The notes under the pieces: generated by a model
Told to the model about the DNA's origin: nothing
What the model saw: only the letters and a program-made list of their open reading frames with translations
The model's database searches: none
Part shown: one piece after another, positions 1-11,351 of the stretch
How positions within the stretch are numbered: position 1 is the stretch's first letter
Layout of the letters: each line of letters starts with the position of its first letter
Assembly (NCBI GenBank): GCA_039720395.1
Contig: CM077826.1
Coordinates: 14,441,962 to 14,505,961, forward strand
Direction: 5' to 3'
Length of the DNA: 64,000 bases
Source: Liquidambar formosana
Taxonomy: Eukaryota > Streptophyta > Magnoliopsida > Saxifragales > Altingiaceae
Made by a program: the position numbers and the translations under genes

Positions 1-274
1 AATATTTTAAAAAGAGGTAATATTTTTTTATACACATTTTAAGAAATGAAATAAAAAGAATCATTGATTTTTAAAATATAACAATAATTTTGAAACATCT
101 AAAAAAAGAAAGGAACCAATAACTTAGAAAGGGTAAGAATATAAGTTTTTATTGTCAAATTAAAGTAACTGTGGTTAGAGTAAGTCTGCTGATATCACAT
201 GTCCGACCAATATAAAATTCCCACTTGTTACAATTATGGTGCCTTAAAAGTCAGTGACGTATTGGAAAGGCATC

Positions 275-600
275 TTTTTTTTTTTTTTGGTAAGAAAGAT
301 ATAATATAAAACTAGAACCTAGGGGTACTAACGCCCACTAGTCAGCCAAAAGCAAGTTACAAAGCCCATTGGGCGGAACATGAAAAGGAACAAAATTACT
401 ATGGGCTTTATGCCCTTCTTTGGAGAGAAAATCGGCACACTGGTTCCTTCCCGGAGGGTGTGCTGGAGTTTCCATTGTCATTGTTTGGCTAACAAGGATC
501 GGCAGTCCTCAATAAGGGACCCATCAGGGTGATTCCTCGAGTTTGCTCCTTGAATGAGATCAATTGTTACTTGGGTCTTCTATTGTGACGGCTAAAGTTT
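275..600 (-). mobile_element. LINE 3'-end fragment (RNase H tail plus poly-A)
   Basis: Read on the minus strand this encodes the C-terminal part of a plant LINE RNase H-like domain: an HPDGSLIEDCRSLL block, then REG, then (after a one-base frame change) NQCADFLSKEGHKA, then PPMGFVTC. The string ends in an A-run, seen as the T-run at 275-288 on the plus strand. The frameshift and in-frame stops show it is dead, and no reverse transcriptase is present, so it is a 5'-truncated insertion. The DNA just to its left (225-270) resembles 5521-5556, so the LINE landed in a copy of a local repeat. Recognition comes from recalled LINE proteins, not from a search. Confidence 0.6.
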
Positions 601-1139
601 TTAGATGACTGGACTTGTAACTTGTGGGAAGAATTGTCAAATGTGTTTAGTATTAATTGGTAAATGGACGTGTGAATTGTATTATCTTAACTGTCGAATT
701 CTAAGTCGACCTTGGACGACCGAGGTAATTTTCACTCATAGAATATTGATCCAAAATTTAAAATTGAATTAAATTTAAATAATGTTTCACCTTCCTGAAT
801 TCACTTTGCAAAATCATTCCAAATACATACTGATTTTTCATAATACATTAAGGTCGTATTTTCATTTTTTGGGTTTTTGTAATAATTTTTTATATATATA
901 TATAATTAGAGGAGATTGAACCCCTAATCTAATTTAATTATAATGAATTGTGATTGACCGTCCAATTGATTGACTAGCCGGCAATTTTTAAAGGCCACGG
1001 CTATTGGTGTGCCCCATAAGTATTCTCGCGTTCTTCTTCCCTTAAGTTGTGTCACACAATGACATACGGAGTATATTCCTTTCAGGTCCGACCTTATCGT
1101 CTTGGCACAATGGCACCTTAAACACATCTTGGGTTAATG

Positions 1140-3086
1140 GAAGTTGATCAAAATGAATAGTAAAATACACCATGGATCTTGGCGTTGCAACTAGCTTAGG
1201 CAAAGAAAAGTTGAGTTAGCTTGACAGAACAGTATATACACCGCCGATTTGCTCAAGTCACATAACAATACTACCTGTGAGCACCACATCCTAATACCAC
1301 ATGACTTAGGAGTACGCCACTAACCAGGAGGGCTAGCGCGGAAAGGAGTTGCCACCCAATTTGACTTGGGAAGTAACTTGAATCCTAACAGGGTCTAACT
1401 CGTCATAACCAGAAAGAGTTCGGAGTTAGGGTGCATCACTGGGAAGGTGTAAGGCACCCAGCAATACTCAGTCGAAACCGGCCCCCACAGATAACTATTG
1501 GCCATAATTAAATTGTCATTCAATCAAAATCATCCCTAAAGCATGCAACAATTTATATCATACAAAAGTGAATGGAACATGCAGAATGAACAATCAGAAA
1601 TCAGGTAATGAAACCAAACAGAAACAAAACCAGAAGATAGGCTTTCTGCCTGCAATCAACATGGTGCGTACGCATCTATGCCAATTGCTACGCACCTTTG
1701 CTCATGTACCTGCATTTCTGTTAGTCCTGCTCCAATAATCCACATACATTCCAAACAATAATAATTAAGAAATAAAAATCCCTAAATACTATCATGCAAA
1801 AAACTCTAAGGAGAATAAAATTGTCTGCCTCAATGGGGGTGCATACGCAACTATAAGTGGTGCGTACGTAACCCGTAGGCATATCCTAAAATCTAGAAAA
1901 AACAAAAAACAATATAAACTAACCCTAAAACTAAATATCTAGAATACTACAAACAAATAGCATTACTACGAAATCAGAAGAATGAATGTTTGCCTGACAT
2001 ATCAATATTAATATCATTAATTGACAATAACAATGATTAACGGGTAGTCAGTCGGTCCTATTCAGATTTAACCTACTCCACTATTATGGCATGATATACA
2101 ATAATTATATAACTTATTCATCCTAAACATGCATTCTAACATCATATTTCACCCATAATCATGCATAATGAGATCAAATAAACAAAAGAGAAAAAGAGAA
2201 AGAAAAGTGATTTTCATCACTTTGCAACAGTATAAATTTTAATCGCGTTTTTGAGTATGAAAACGTTGAAATTGGACAAAACTCATGATATACAAAGTTG
2301 TAGAAAATTGAATTATCTTTCTAAGAAGACTAATTTTGTCCAATTCTGACTTCAGAATAAAAAGTTATGATTAAAATACGATCGCTGATTTTAGAAAACT
2401 GTTGCTGAATTATGACGAATTTCACTCTCTAACAACCCTACTCTTCTAAATCATGCATAATAAATAAATAATGCACATCAACCAACATGCATGTGATTAT
2501 ACCAATATTACTTCAATCATGCATAACCATAACCTATAAAATTGAATAAAAATTGTTAGGAAAGTTACTCTCAAGTTTACGCGTCTTTAAATCCGCTTAC
2601 TTCTTCCTTGCAAGCCTTCCAAAATCACGGCATGAATCCTCGGTTTAGGGTTTGTGGGTGAAGTGTATAGTGGCTCCTTGGATTAGGGTTCTGGTCTTCC
2701 TTTCAGAATTATGATGTTGTATATATAGGGATTCTTAGGGTTTTGGGAGTCTTTCCCGGGCTGCTAACTGCAATTGCATTCCAAATAGGATTCTTCCTTT
2801 CAATTAGAAGTCTTGGGGAGTTAGAAATACTAAATCCAGAATTTCCATAAAAATAGAGGGTGCGTACGCATCCCAAGTGATTGCATATGTATGAACGTGT
2901 CCGCACCCATTACAGGTGCGTATGCATCAGGGCTGAATGAAAAATGGCTGCAAACTTAGGATTTTCGCTGTGACTTCATTGGCTCGTTTGGAATCACTTT
3001 GCATCTTGTCAAGACGAATAAAAAATCTCATCATCGGGACCACGAGACTTAAGATGACAACCGGTACAAAATGGGGTATCTACACT
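1140..3086. repeat. Probable retrotransposon-derived block with GTGCGTACGCA-type motifs
   Basis: There is no coding capacity here. The phrase around 1440-1460 (GGAAGGTGTAAGGCACCC) and the terminus around 3068-3086 (ACAAAATGGGGTATCTACA) resemble sequences common in plant LTR retroelements. A palindromic motif TGCGTACGCA or a one-base variant recurs at 1665, 1840, 1861, 2861 and 2917. No paired LTRs or target-site duplication could be delimited, so the element class is a guess. Confidence 0.35.
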
Positions 3087-3146
3087 GCCATTCTCCATCG
3101 CACCGAGAAAACCCTTAATGTTCTCGCTATCCATTGCCATCTCTCG

Positions 3147-3159
3147 CACGCGCGCGCGT

Positions 3160-3213
<54 letters not shown>
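3147..3213. repeat. Compound microsatellite (CG)n-(CT)n-(AT)n
   Basis: A short CG alternation is followed by a CT run (about 3160-3186) and an AT run (about 3187-3213). No gene overlaps it. Confidence 0.9.
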
Positions 3214-3217
<4 letters not shown>

Positions 3218-3219
3218 CA

Positions 3220-4470
3220 GAGGTGATCCCATCAGCACATGCTGATATAAGTTACATCAGCACTATGCATTGGGGGTTGTACCCCTTATATTGATTCAAT
3301 GCACCTCACATCCCACTAATGCACAAGGTACAACTTTCAATGCGAGTTTTGATATAAGTTACATCAGCACGTGCTTACCTGATCATCATCCCATATATAT
3401 GTATGTATGTATATAATAATTTTTCTCTCTAAAACTCTTTAATTTGTAGCCGTAATGGTGACATCGAACTCCTCTGTTCAATACCCATAAAAGGGGACAA
3501 CCATTAGAGGAAACAAACCTAAAATGAAAAAGACAATCATTCCAACAATCATCCACTATCTGGAAACCCAATTCATACTCAAAATCCGAATGTAACTTAA
3601 AGAGTTATCTAACACTCGTTTCTTAAATTTAAAAAAAAAAAAAAAAAAAGACACTTAGGTGTGAATTTAATTTTTAATGAAATTCTTGCTTTTCATAAAT
3701 GGAATAGAAAATATAGTAATATAGTTTTGGATATGAATTTTCCGATCGTATGGTTGTGACTTTATGAAATTCAATCATAGTTTTTTTAACGGAGTAGTAA
3801 TTTTTTTCCCATGGATCCTTAAATTAGATTCTGGGTCCCTCACTCCCTCCTCTTTTTCATTGTTCAAGGAAGTTAGGTTTACCACTTCAACACGGTACAC
3901 TGAGCCATCGTAGTCATTGACCGACTCTTATCACATGTGAGTGTCACTTTCGCTTCGTCATAGACTAACCCTGTGTTTGGTTGGGAGGAAAAGAGGAAGG
4001 AAGGAAAAGGGGAGGGATAGGGATAGTTGTGTGTGTTTGGTTGAGGGGAATGGGGGAAGGAAGGAAAGGGGGAGGGAAGGGGCAAATCCTTCCTTTTTAA
4101 CTTTTTGGAGTCCTCCCAAAAGTGGGGGGCAAGGAGGAGGGAAAATGAGGAATTGGTCTTAAAAGACACATTTACCCCTATGCTTACTATAATTTATTAT
4201 TACTACTACATATTTAAGGGCAAAATAATAAAATTAGTATATGTTCTTTCCATTCCTTCCTCTACACCAAACACAGGAAAGAAGAAAATTATCCATCCAT
4301 CAAACCAAACACATAGAAAGGAAATTTTCCCCTAGGATGGAAAGTCCATTCCTTCCTCCTTTCCATTCTCCCTACCAAACATAGCATAAAGAGCGCATGC
4401 AGTGTATTCCACCATTCTCCATCGACTCCGTCTACAGTAATGGCGTTCTCATGTTTCTTACCATAGGCCC
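3220..4470. other. Intergenic, purine/pyrimidine-biased, no gene seen
   Basis: This stretch holds a poly-A run (3632-3649) and, at 3970-4140 and 4240-4380, GGAAGGAA-rich stretches facing CCTTCC-rich stretches. The phrase 'tttggttg(g/a)g(g/a)ggaa' occurs twice (3976 and 4037) and its complement near 4370, which suggests a decayed inverted-repeat element. The open frames are low-complexity and unrecognisable. Confidence 0.4.
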
Positions 4471-4474
4471 TCTC

Positions 4475-4511
<37 letters not shown>

Positions 4512-4727
4512 TTTTGGGTTTGATGGTTATGTGTCTGGGTGAGATTGCGTGCACTTCAACTAAATCTTTCATTGGGTGATCTTAAAGATGCACCATTTCA
4601 CATTGACCTGGTGCATTTAGGAATTAATTCCTAAAATGCTCCCCAAAGGAATTGAACCCAAATCAATAAAATAAAGAGACTCTCATTCTACCAACTGGAT
4701 TAACTCCTTGGGTGAGCCTTCTCATTT
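4471..4727 (-). mobile_element. tRNA-derived SINE with (ATA)n tail and 8-bp target duplication
   Basis: On the minus strand the element opens with a tRNA-like head: CACCCAAGGAGTTAATCCAG and TTGGTAGAATG (A-box-like) followed by GGGTTCAATTCC (B-box). It ends in an ATA-repeat tail (plus-strand TTA run at 4479-4510). The direct repeat TCTCATTT lies on both sides (4471-4478 and 4720-4727), giving a 241-bp body at 4479-4719. The internal promoter boxes, simple-repeat tail and flanking duplication together define a SINE. Confidence 0.75.
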
Positions 4728-4799
4728 TTCACTATTACTTAACATAGAATCTAAGAAAGGTGCCATGGCTATCTTAATCTTAGTTATTACATTTGAGTA

Positions 4800-5000
4800 A
4801 TTATTTATTTTTATTTTTATTATTTTTTTAAACCTTACACCTCCATACACCAAACCCACCCAAAAAACATTAGGCTACAAGGGCGAACTGGTGGTCATCT
4901 GAGTCCCTTTCATTGATGTTAATTTAATTAAAGTTATGTTAAAATAAACTCACACGGAATTAATGTTGACAACTCATTTTGATCAAACACTTTCAAATGG
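4800..5000. repeat. Dispersed repeat, second copy near 52790-52980
   Basis: The blocks 'cttacacctccatacaccaaaccc', 'attaggctacaagg', 'gtcatctgagtccctttcattgatgt' and 'gttaaaataaactcaca' recur with small changes at 52790-52980. No coding potential was seen, and the element type is unknown. Confidence 0.6.
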
Positions 5001-5929
5001 GATCAAGGAAGTGAGAAACGAAAATTGTGATCGCATATGCAATCAAACTATATGAGACTCTATAATAAAATTGCGTATGTGGAACTCTGGAAGGATACTA
5101 TATCCAATGGTAATACACATTTCTTAGAGTTCATGCAATATCCTTTGAAAATAGAAAGGGTGTCAGTAATACAATCCATGAGCTAGGCTGCCGTAATAGC
5201 ATTTTTCTCCTTGAAAATTTCTTTCTTTTTGGGTTAGAGTAGCCACCCTTCGTAGGACAAGTTCCCATCCCATTTTTATACTAGATTTAATAATGAAATC
5301 TACAACCTCCTGTTAATCTCATGTGCTATTTTATCATTTTTATTTAATAATACTAGTGTGTGATTCTATGACTTTCCCTTTTTCCCCTTTTTTTTCCTTA
5401 GCCAAAATATTATACGTACGTGAAAATATTGTACATGAAATACTAGAACCTATAGTGATGGGCAAAAAAGTCAAGTTAGCCCTGTTAGCTCTTTCCACCA
5501 AAAAGAGAGTCAACGTGTTATACCATTGTGCCTTAAAAAGTCATTGGCGTATTGGAGGCGATGAGGAGGAAACGACTGTGACAATTACAAAGTTAGAATT
5601 GACTTGGTCTTGGAAATTATGGGAAGGAAAACTGAAAACGATTGACAACAAATGCCTCTAGTTGCAGCGAATTAGAATTAATTTCTCGGCAAAAAAAAGA
5701 AAGAAAATCTAACCTTTTTCTATAACAAAACCGAATTGCTTCTAGTAAATTTGACTTCATTGACTTCTGGAAATTATCCACTTTTTGTTCTCTTATTTTG
5801 CCATGGCTGTAAGTGTTAGGTATTTACTCCTAAATCAAAATCTACTATGTCCATCGAGTTACTGTAATTTTTATTATGATCTTTTTGCAAAACGGAGATA
5901 CAAGAGACGCGGACGACCACCCCACACTA

Positions 5930-6220
5930 TACATATAGCAAACTAGGGCTACATGCATGTTATAGATGTAAAATTATTGAAATATTCTTGTCAATTTATT
6001 GCGAAATTGGATCCACGATGTTGATGGTAGGATGTACATTCTAATAGCCTCCACATTGCCTATCAATAAGGTGCATGATGATCCATAACCAACCAATTGG
6101 CGTACGAAAAGTATTTTTAATTTCAGTTTTGCATGTCAACTTAAAAGATGAGTATCATATGGATCATATCTATCTTAACTGTGACGTTTTGTATGGGTGA
6201 CTTCCTTCATGCTTAATTCA
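5930..6220. repeat. Duplicated flank of RLP copy 1 (paralogue at 22965-23270)
   Basis: About 290 bp starting at 'catatagcaaactagggcta' are closely repeated at 22965-23270, with small indels such as an extra 'acgt' in the second copy. Both lie on the 3' side of a minus-strand LRR-RLP, so this marks the outer part of the duplicated unit. No gene is recognised inside. Confidence 0.8.
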
Positions 6221-6805
6221 ATTTTAAAACACGAATAAATCGACATGCTGATATGAACATGCATTCATGTTAACATAAACATGTAACAAGCAAATATGAA
6301 CTTATAAAAATGTGCTCACAATTATGTAAACATAAAAATGTATGCACATAATCAATTCTCTTTTTTTGTTGAGAAATATGAGCGGTAAGTGGAGAGGAGC
6401 TTCTCCACCCTTGGGTGGAAGTAAATATTTTCCTTTATCATTTTGGGTGGCATGGGGTGGGTTGGAGGTAAGTTAGGGATTCCCATGTTGTTTAAAAATA
6501 AATAAACAAAAACCAAAAGTGAAAAATCATAACAAAGAGAGAGTTTGTGACAAAGACTAAATTAATAAGGAATGAGTTTCAAATTTTGAAATTTCGAAAG
6601 CTCAAATGTACAAAGAAACCAATTATCATAAACTCCCACTGTCAAACAAATATGGAAAATATATTCTATTAGTTATATGGAAGGCAAGTTTCGTAAGTTT
6701 TAGGGATTATAAGGACATTTTTGTCTGGAAATAGTTAAATGGACCTAAATGGTTCTGGAAAAAGTTGGGACCATGAGTTTTTTTTTTTTTTTTTTTGGGG
6801 GGGGG

Positions 6806-6970
6806 GGGGGGTTGGAATTTTAGATTGGTCGGGCTATGGGAAAATATTACAGTTCAATGCTATTTTCTACTAACTTATTAATAAATGACTACTAACTTAA
6901 CTAACAATGATTACTAACTATAATTATTTTTCCATAGCCCAACCAACCAATCCAAAATTCCTCCCTCCCC
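6806..6970. mobile_element. Mutator-like MITE, copy 1
   Basis: The terminal inverted repeat GGAATTTTAGATTGGTCGGG (left) is answered by the complement of CCCAACCAACCAATCCAAAA (right), with inner arms GCTATGGGAAAATA and TATTTTTCCATAGC. The core carries 'gactactaactt' repeats shared with copies at 30712, 32255 and 43928. The ends run into G and C homopolymers (6797-6811 and 6966-6980), so the exact boundary is blurred. Confidence 0.65.
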
Positions 6971-7199
6971 CCCTCCCCCCGGCGCCGCGCCCCCGGTCTT
7001 CTTTGTTTTTGGCGAACCTATTGCTATATAATAATTCTCATGGTGTGGACCATGGCCAAATCCCCTTTAAAACTTTACTGTGCAACCGTTATCTCTTAAA
7101 CTTAGTTAAAACATTTTATATCATACTTTATTACTCAAAATTCTTTATTAAATGTTTGAACACATTCATTTCCAAGCAAAAAAAGTGATGGAATATTGA

Positions 7200-7372
7200 C
7201 CAAATTTCTATAATTCCCCTCCCATTTTGGGCATAATTATTCTTCTAAATTACCTTCATATCCACATTGATGACAGGACCATCTCCATCCAAATTCAAAG
7301 AATTTTGACGCGGAAAGCAGTATCTAACCCGAGGGAAATTCTCAAATGTGAATATTCATAGTTTCAAAAACA

Positions 7373-7410
<38 letters not shown>

Positions 7411-7680
7411 TTATTTAGTTATTTTATTTTTTGGTTTAAAAAAAAAAAAATGACTGTTTGCCCATGCTCATGATTGGCCATCCTTTTTGGGTTGGCTTGG
7501 ATAGTGGGGTGGCCCAAAAGCATTCCGGGCCCCAAGTGATCTCCATATGTAGAGTTTTAGACCCAAAATAGTCCGCAGGTTGGGTCTAGGCTCAAACGAA
7601 TCCAGGACTAGGACCATCCCCAACCCAACTGATGGAGCAGTCTTGCATCTGAAACTGAAGTCCAAGACAGCGGTCATTAA
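7200..7680. repeat. Dispersed block R, copy 1 (others near 44.2, 53.0 and 57.6 kb)
   Basis: Shared landmarks are 'tcaaagaattttgacg(c/t)gg', 'ttgcccatgct', 'attggccatc', 'ggtggcccaaaag', 'gacccaaaatagt' and 'aggaccatcccc'. Partial or full copies occur at 44230-44460, 52965-53400 and 57545-57840. In this copy an (AG)n tract (about 7377-7404) interrupts it. The minus-strand open frame here is not recognisable as a protein. Three of the four copies lie 5' of the S-domain kinase loci and one lies 3' of an LRR-RLP, so it is a mobile or co-duplicated segment rather than a promoter of one family. Confidence 0.6.
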
Positions 7681-7779
7681 GAAGTAGAGGTTTGGGGGGC
7701 AAATGTGTGTTTCTCAGGCATACTCCCATCTGAGAAATTCCCAACATTTGTTTTTCCTATGCCCAATTCCCAATATGAA

Positions 7780-8330
7780 CAATAGTACGTAAATCCCTCA
7801 AGCTCTCTCCCTCTACTCTCTCTGATCTCTCAAACCAATCTTTTCTCTCTTTAACTTTTTCCTCTACTGGGAGTCAGATTAAGAGCTCTGAGTGGGTTTT
7901 GGACTGAGAAATCAATTGAAGGATAGCCTAATCCCGACTATTTCTCCTCTCTACTCATTTTACTCTCATTCCCTGCAGACAGCTTCATCTGGGAGTCAAA
8001 AGGTACTCTATTGATGACATTGATAATCTTTGGTTCGAATTTTCATTTAGGTTATTTATTTTGTTTACCTCGGATTAGTTGGACCAAAAAAAAGACGATA
8101 TAAACAACTCTTCGAATTTTCATTTAGGTTACTTATTTTGTTTATGTGCAGGTCAATGTGAATCTTGAATGTATCACCGAAGTTTAATTGAAGGTTCACT
8201 CATATGGCAAGTCCATAGGACCATATCAACTTTGGGCTAAATAAATTAACTCTGAATGGAACTCAAACAAGTCAGGGGAATGTATGCGATGGCTCAAAGT
8301 GAGACCAATTGATGCTTCTCGAAGCTTATC

Positions 8331-8361
<31 letters not shown>

Positions 8362-8380
8362 GCTTCTCAGAAGGTAAGTT
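7780..8380 (+). pseudogene. Orphan 5' gene fragment (UTR intron plus start codon), copy 1
   Basis: A CT-rich leader (7800-8005) resembles a 5'UTR. An acceptor-like 'tttatgtgcag' precedes 8152. A short frame, ATGGCTCAAAGTGAGAC, follows at about 8289. In copy 2 (23908-24076) the frame reads MAQSETIDASRK and ends at a GT donor. Here it is broken: an extra base follows 'gagac' and a long A-run (8331-8355) sits between duplicated 'ttgatgcttctc' phrases. No downstream exons were found, and I do not recognise the parent gene. Confidence 0.3.
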
Positions 8381-8399
8381 TTGCTTTCCCTAATGAAAT

Positions 8400-9110
8400 A
8401 AGTGACAGAGAAGGGTGGTTTGAACATTTTAGCTGATAGCAGTATGACTAAATTCTTGAGGTCTAGCTCTTCTTTTTCTTTAGAATCCATTTCTCTCTCC
8501 AGGTTTCCTTGGAAACAGAAGGGAGCTTCCTGATGCAATTCAGGATGACCAGAAGCATTTTGCCAACATTCTCAACCTATTTGTGAAATTCTTGAAATAT
8601 TTCTAACTTTCTTAGCAAGGGAATGAAACCAACATATCTCCAGCAAAATTTGTTTATACCCTATTGTTCATTCATATACCAAGTATTGTGAATAATTTCG
8701 TAAATTAAATGTAGAAATCCTGAATTATTCTGAACAGTTTAGAATGATTAAAAATTCCTCCCGAGCATGCTGTACTCATTAGCAATTCATTCATGGATTT
8801 TCTTTGGGGTCAATTTTCAGTCATAGGTTTTCTTCAAATTATTCAAATTAACATTTGAATTCCAAATCATTTCAATCCTGAACAACTTTCCCAAGTCCCT
8901 AATCTCTCACAATAAACGTAAGTGCAGTCATCTTTTGACAAATTTTAGTGCCATAAACATAAAAAAGAAATGATGACTAGGAACAAAATGAGGAAGTAAA
9001 GAAAAAAGAGTGAACATTTTCTGCAAATATGAACTTGATGTCCATTGTTTGTAAGTTGATATGAATCTAGCTATCACTACATTTTCCAGAGGTATATTAC
9101 CACAGAAATG
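8400..9110. other. 3' flank of RLP copy 1, no gene seen
   Basis: This region aligns with 24100-24850, the 3' flank of RLP copy 2 ('catttctctctccag', 'gaaaccaacatat', 'attcattcatgaattttctt'). It belongs to the tandem duplicated unit and has no coding signal of its own. Confidence 0.6.
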
Positions 9111-9215
9111 CAATAGCTAATTGTGAAAACAGCCTGATAGCTTGCGGAGAGTATCAGAAAAATAATAATAGCATGAGTACAAATATTCCTCAATGAGATT
9201 AAACCACCTTCGTCG

Positions 9216-9218
9216 CTA
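9216..9218 (-). other. Premature stop (TGG to TAG) in the RLP copy 1 tail
   Basis: The frame runs VATLLYVNPY and then TAG. Copy 2 has [11 protein letters not shown] at the same place. Past the stop, the paralogous tail RRRWFNLIEEYLYSCYYYF continues in frame to a TAG at 9117. About 33 codons of cytoplasmic tail would be lost, leaving the helix with almost no cytosolic part. Confidence 0.85.
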
Positions 9219-11062
9219 ATAAGGGTTGACATAGAGGAGAGTAGCAACTCCCAACAAGAACACAATGTATGATGCAGCAAAACTTGCAGAGAAAACAACA
9301 TGATCGATTTCGTACCACTTCCTTTCACTTTCATCCGAAGATTCTGTTGGTGACTGGGGTGACTCGACAATGGTGGTGCAGTTTACCTCACATGGCAGTC
9401 CGCTACGGAATGGATTTCCATCATAGCTGCTACTTTCAAATGTCCCAAATTGTCCTTTGTTGTCTGGAACTCTACCCGATAAGTTATTGTGAGCGACAGT
9501 GAATACTAACAAAAAATTCAGATCAATTAGCTCTAAGGGAATTTCTCCACTCAAATTGTTGTAAGAAAGGTCTAAGCTCTCAATTTGGGTTAGGTTTGAG
9601 AATGTACTCGGGATGGATCCCATCAACTGATTGTGAGACAAGTTCAATGCATGAACCAAACGTAGACTTCCTAGCTCATGTGGGATTTCACCTCGTAGCT
9701 TGTTACATAACAAATCCAATCCAGACATGTAATTAAGGATCTCACCCTTGTAGATGCTAAGTCTATATTTTGTCACAAACTCTACTTCTTGTTGTTCAAA
9801 ATCTCTTCCTTCATCGACTTCTATAGTGAACGCTCTTCCTAGGACACTTCCATATGTATAAAATGTACGCCAAGAGCTCGATAAAAATCCTTGTTGTGCA
9901 AAGACATCGTCACTAACTCTGGTATTTCCAAAGGTGATATTATTGAGGCAGTGAGGTATTGACCCAGAAAAATAGTTTTTGGAAAGATCCAACATGCCTA
10001 TCTTATTCAATTGACATAACTGATTTGGAATCAAACCACTCAAATGGTTTCCTCTCAGCAAAAGAACCCTTAAGTTGGAAAGTCCACCAATTAAATCGGG
10101 GATGCTTCTAGACAAGAAGTTATCTCTAATATCCATTGTCAAAATATAGAAGGAATTGAGGAAAGCTTCAGGTATTGATCCTGTGAATTTGTTGTTTTGC
10201 AAATGAATGTGCGGCAAATATTGTAGGCGAGAGCAGGATGGTAAAGATCCCGAGAAAGAGTTATAAGAAAGGTCTAAGCTATAGTATGGAACCAGCTCAC
10301 AAGGGAACCCACCTTTGAATGAATTGTTTCTCATGATGAGTGCTCCCAAAGGAAACGATGAATATGTAACACCTATCCAACTTTGAATCTCACCTGACAT
10401 GTAGTTGTTGCTAATATCCAATGAATACAGGGCAGAGCATCTGCTGATCACATTTGATAGAGTTCCTGTAAACTGGTTGTTATCCAAATGTAATTCTGTT
10501 ACAGAATTCAAGTTGAAGTTTTCTGAAAATATTTGGCCACGGAAACTATTTTTCGATAATTTCAGCACACTCAATCCGATACAACCTGCGAGCAATTTCT
10601 TTGGTACTTCTCCAGAGAAATTATTAGCAGACAAATCCAATTGGCCTAAGATTCTCATGTAACAAATTGAGGTTGGAATACTACCTTCAAAAGTATTTCT
10701 GGATAAATTTAGATGCACTATTTGTGGTACCATCTCCCCTATATTTTCTTGAAGTTGCCCACCAACTTGATTGCTTGAGACATCCATCCAGTACAGATTT
10801 ATGTTTGGATACAGCGGCAGATGAAGTTGACCCATGAAAGAGTTATTCCTTAGATTTAGAAATTCTAATCTCGTATTATTCTGGAGCAACCAATCAGGCA
10901 GCCTTCCTTTTAAGTTATTGTGGGATAGATCAACCACTCTTAATTCATGCTGATTCAAGAGAAACTTTGGAATATCCCCAGTGAGCTTATTCAGGTTACA
11001 GTTTGATAGTACAAGGACCTTCAGCTGAAACATGGGAACCCAATCTGAAAATTCGGTTTCCA

Positions 11063-11105
11063 CCTCAAATTCGTTGTTATCAATGAGAAGACGCCCTTGA
11101 GATGA
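11063..11105 (-). other. Internal deletion in the last exon of RLP copy 1
   Basis: Copy 2 reads [20 protein letters not shown] and then [19 protein letters not shown]. Copy 1 jumps from NNNHLKG directly to LLIDNNEFEVETEFSDW with a frame change, so roughly 50 bases (about one LRR) are missing near 11090. The 615-codon frame that starts after the junction has no ATG at its 5' end, only the GTG of EVETE. Confidence 0.7.
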
Positions 11106-11115
11106 TTATTGTTAA

Positions 11116-11351
11116 GATCAATGTACTCAAGAGATGTGAGGGGGGTTATCAGAGATGAAGATATGTTTCCTGTGAATCGATTCAGAGAGAGATCTAACAG
11201 TCTTAAGAGATGTCAAATGGTTAAGACATGGAGGATCAATGTACTCAAGAGATGTGAGGGGGGTTATCAGAGATGAAGATATGTTTCCTGTGAATCGATT
11301 CAGAGAGAGATCTAACAGTCTTAAGAGATGTCAAATGGTTAAGACATGGAG
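11116..11351 (-). repeat. 118-bp tandem duplication inside the last exon of RLP copy 1
   Basis: Positions 11116-11233 are repeated exactly at 11234-11351, starting 'gatcaatgtactcaagagat' on the plus strand. The unit covers the LRR segment CLNHLTSLK...ITPLTSLEYID. At 118 bp it is not a multiple of three. Both units contain the same extra base (CTTAAGACTGTTAGATC where CTTAAG-CTG-TTA-GAT is expected), so the 1-bp insertion came first and was then duplicated. Confidence 0.95.

Noticed and set aside
3879..4169. Overlapping proline/serine-rich and glycine/arginine-rich frames on both strands
   Set aside because: They are products of GGAAGG/CCTTCC low-complexity DNA and have no recognisable protein content.
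9269..9502. Plus-strand frames over the RLP C-terminal coding region
   Set aside because: They are antisense shadows of the LRR-RLP, equally present at 24964-25236.
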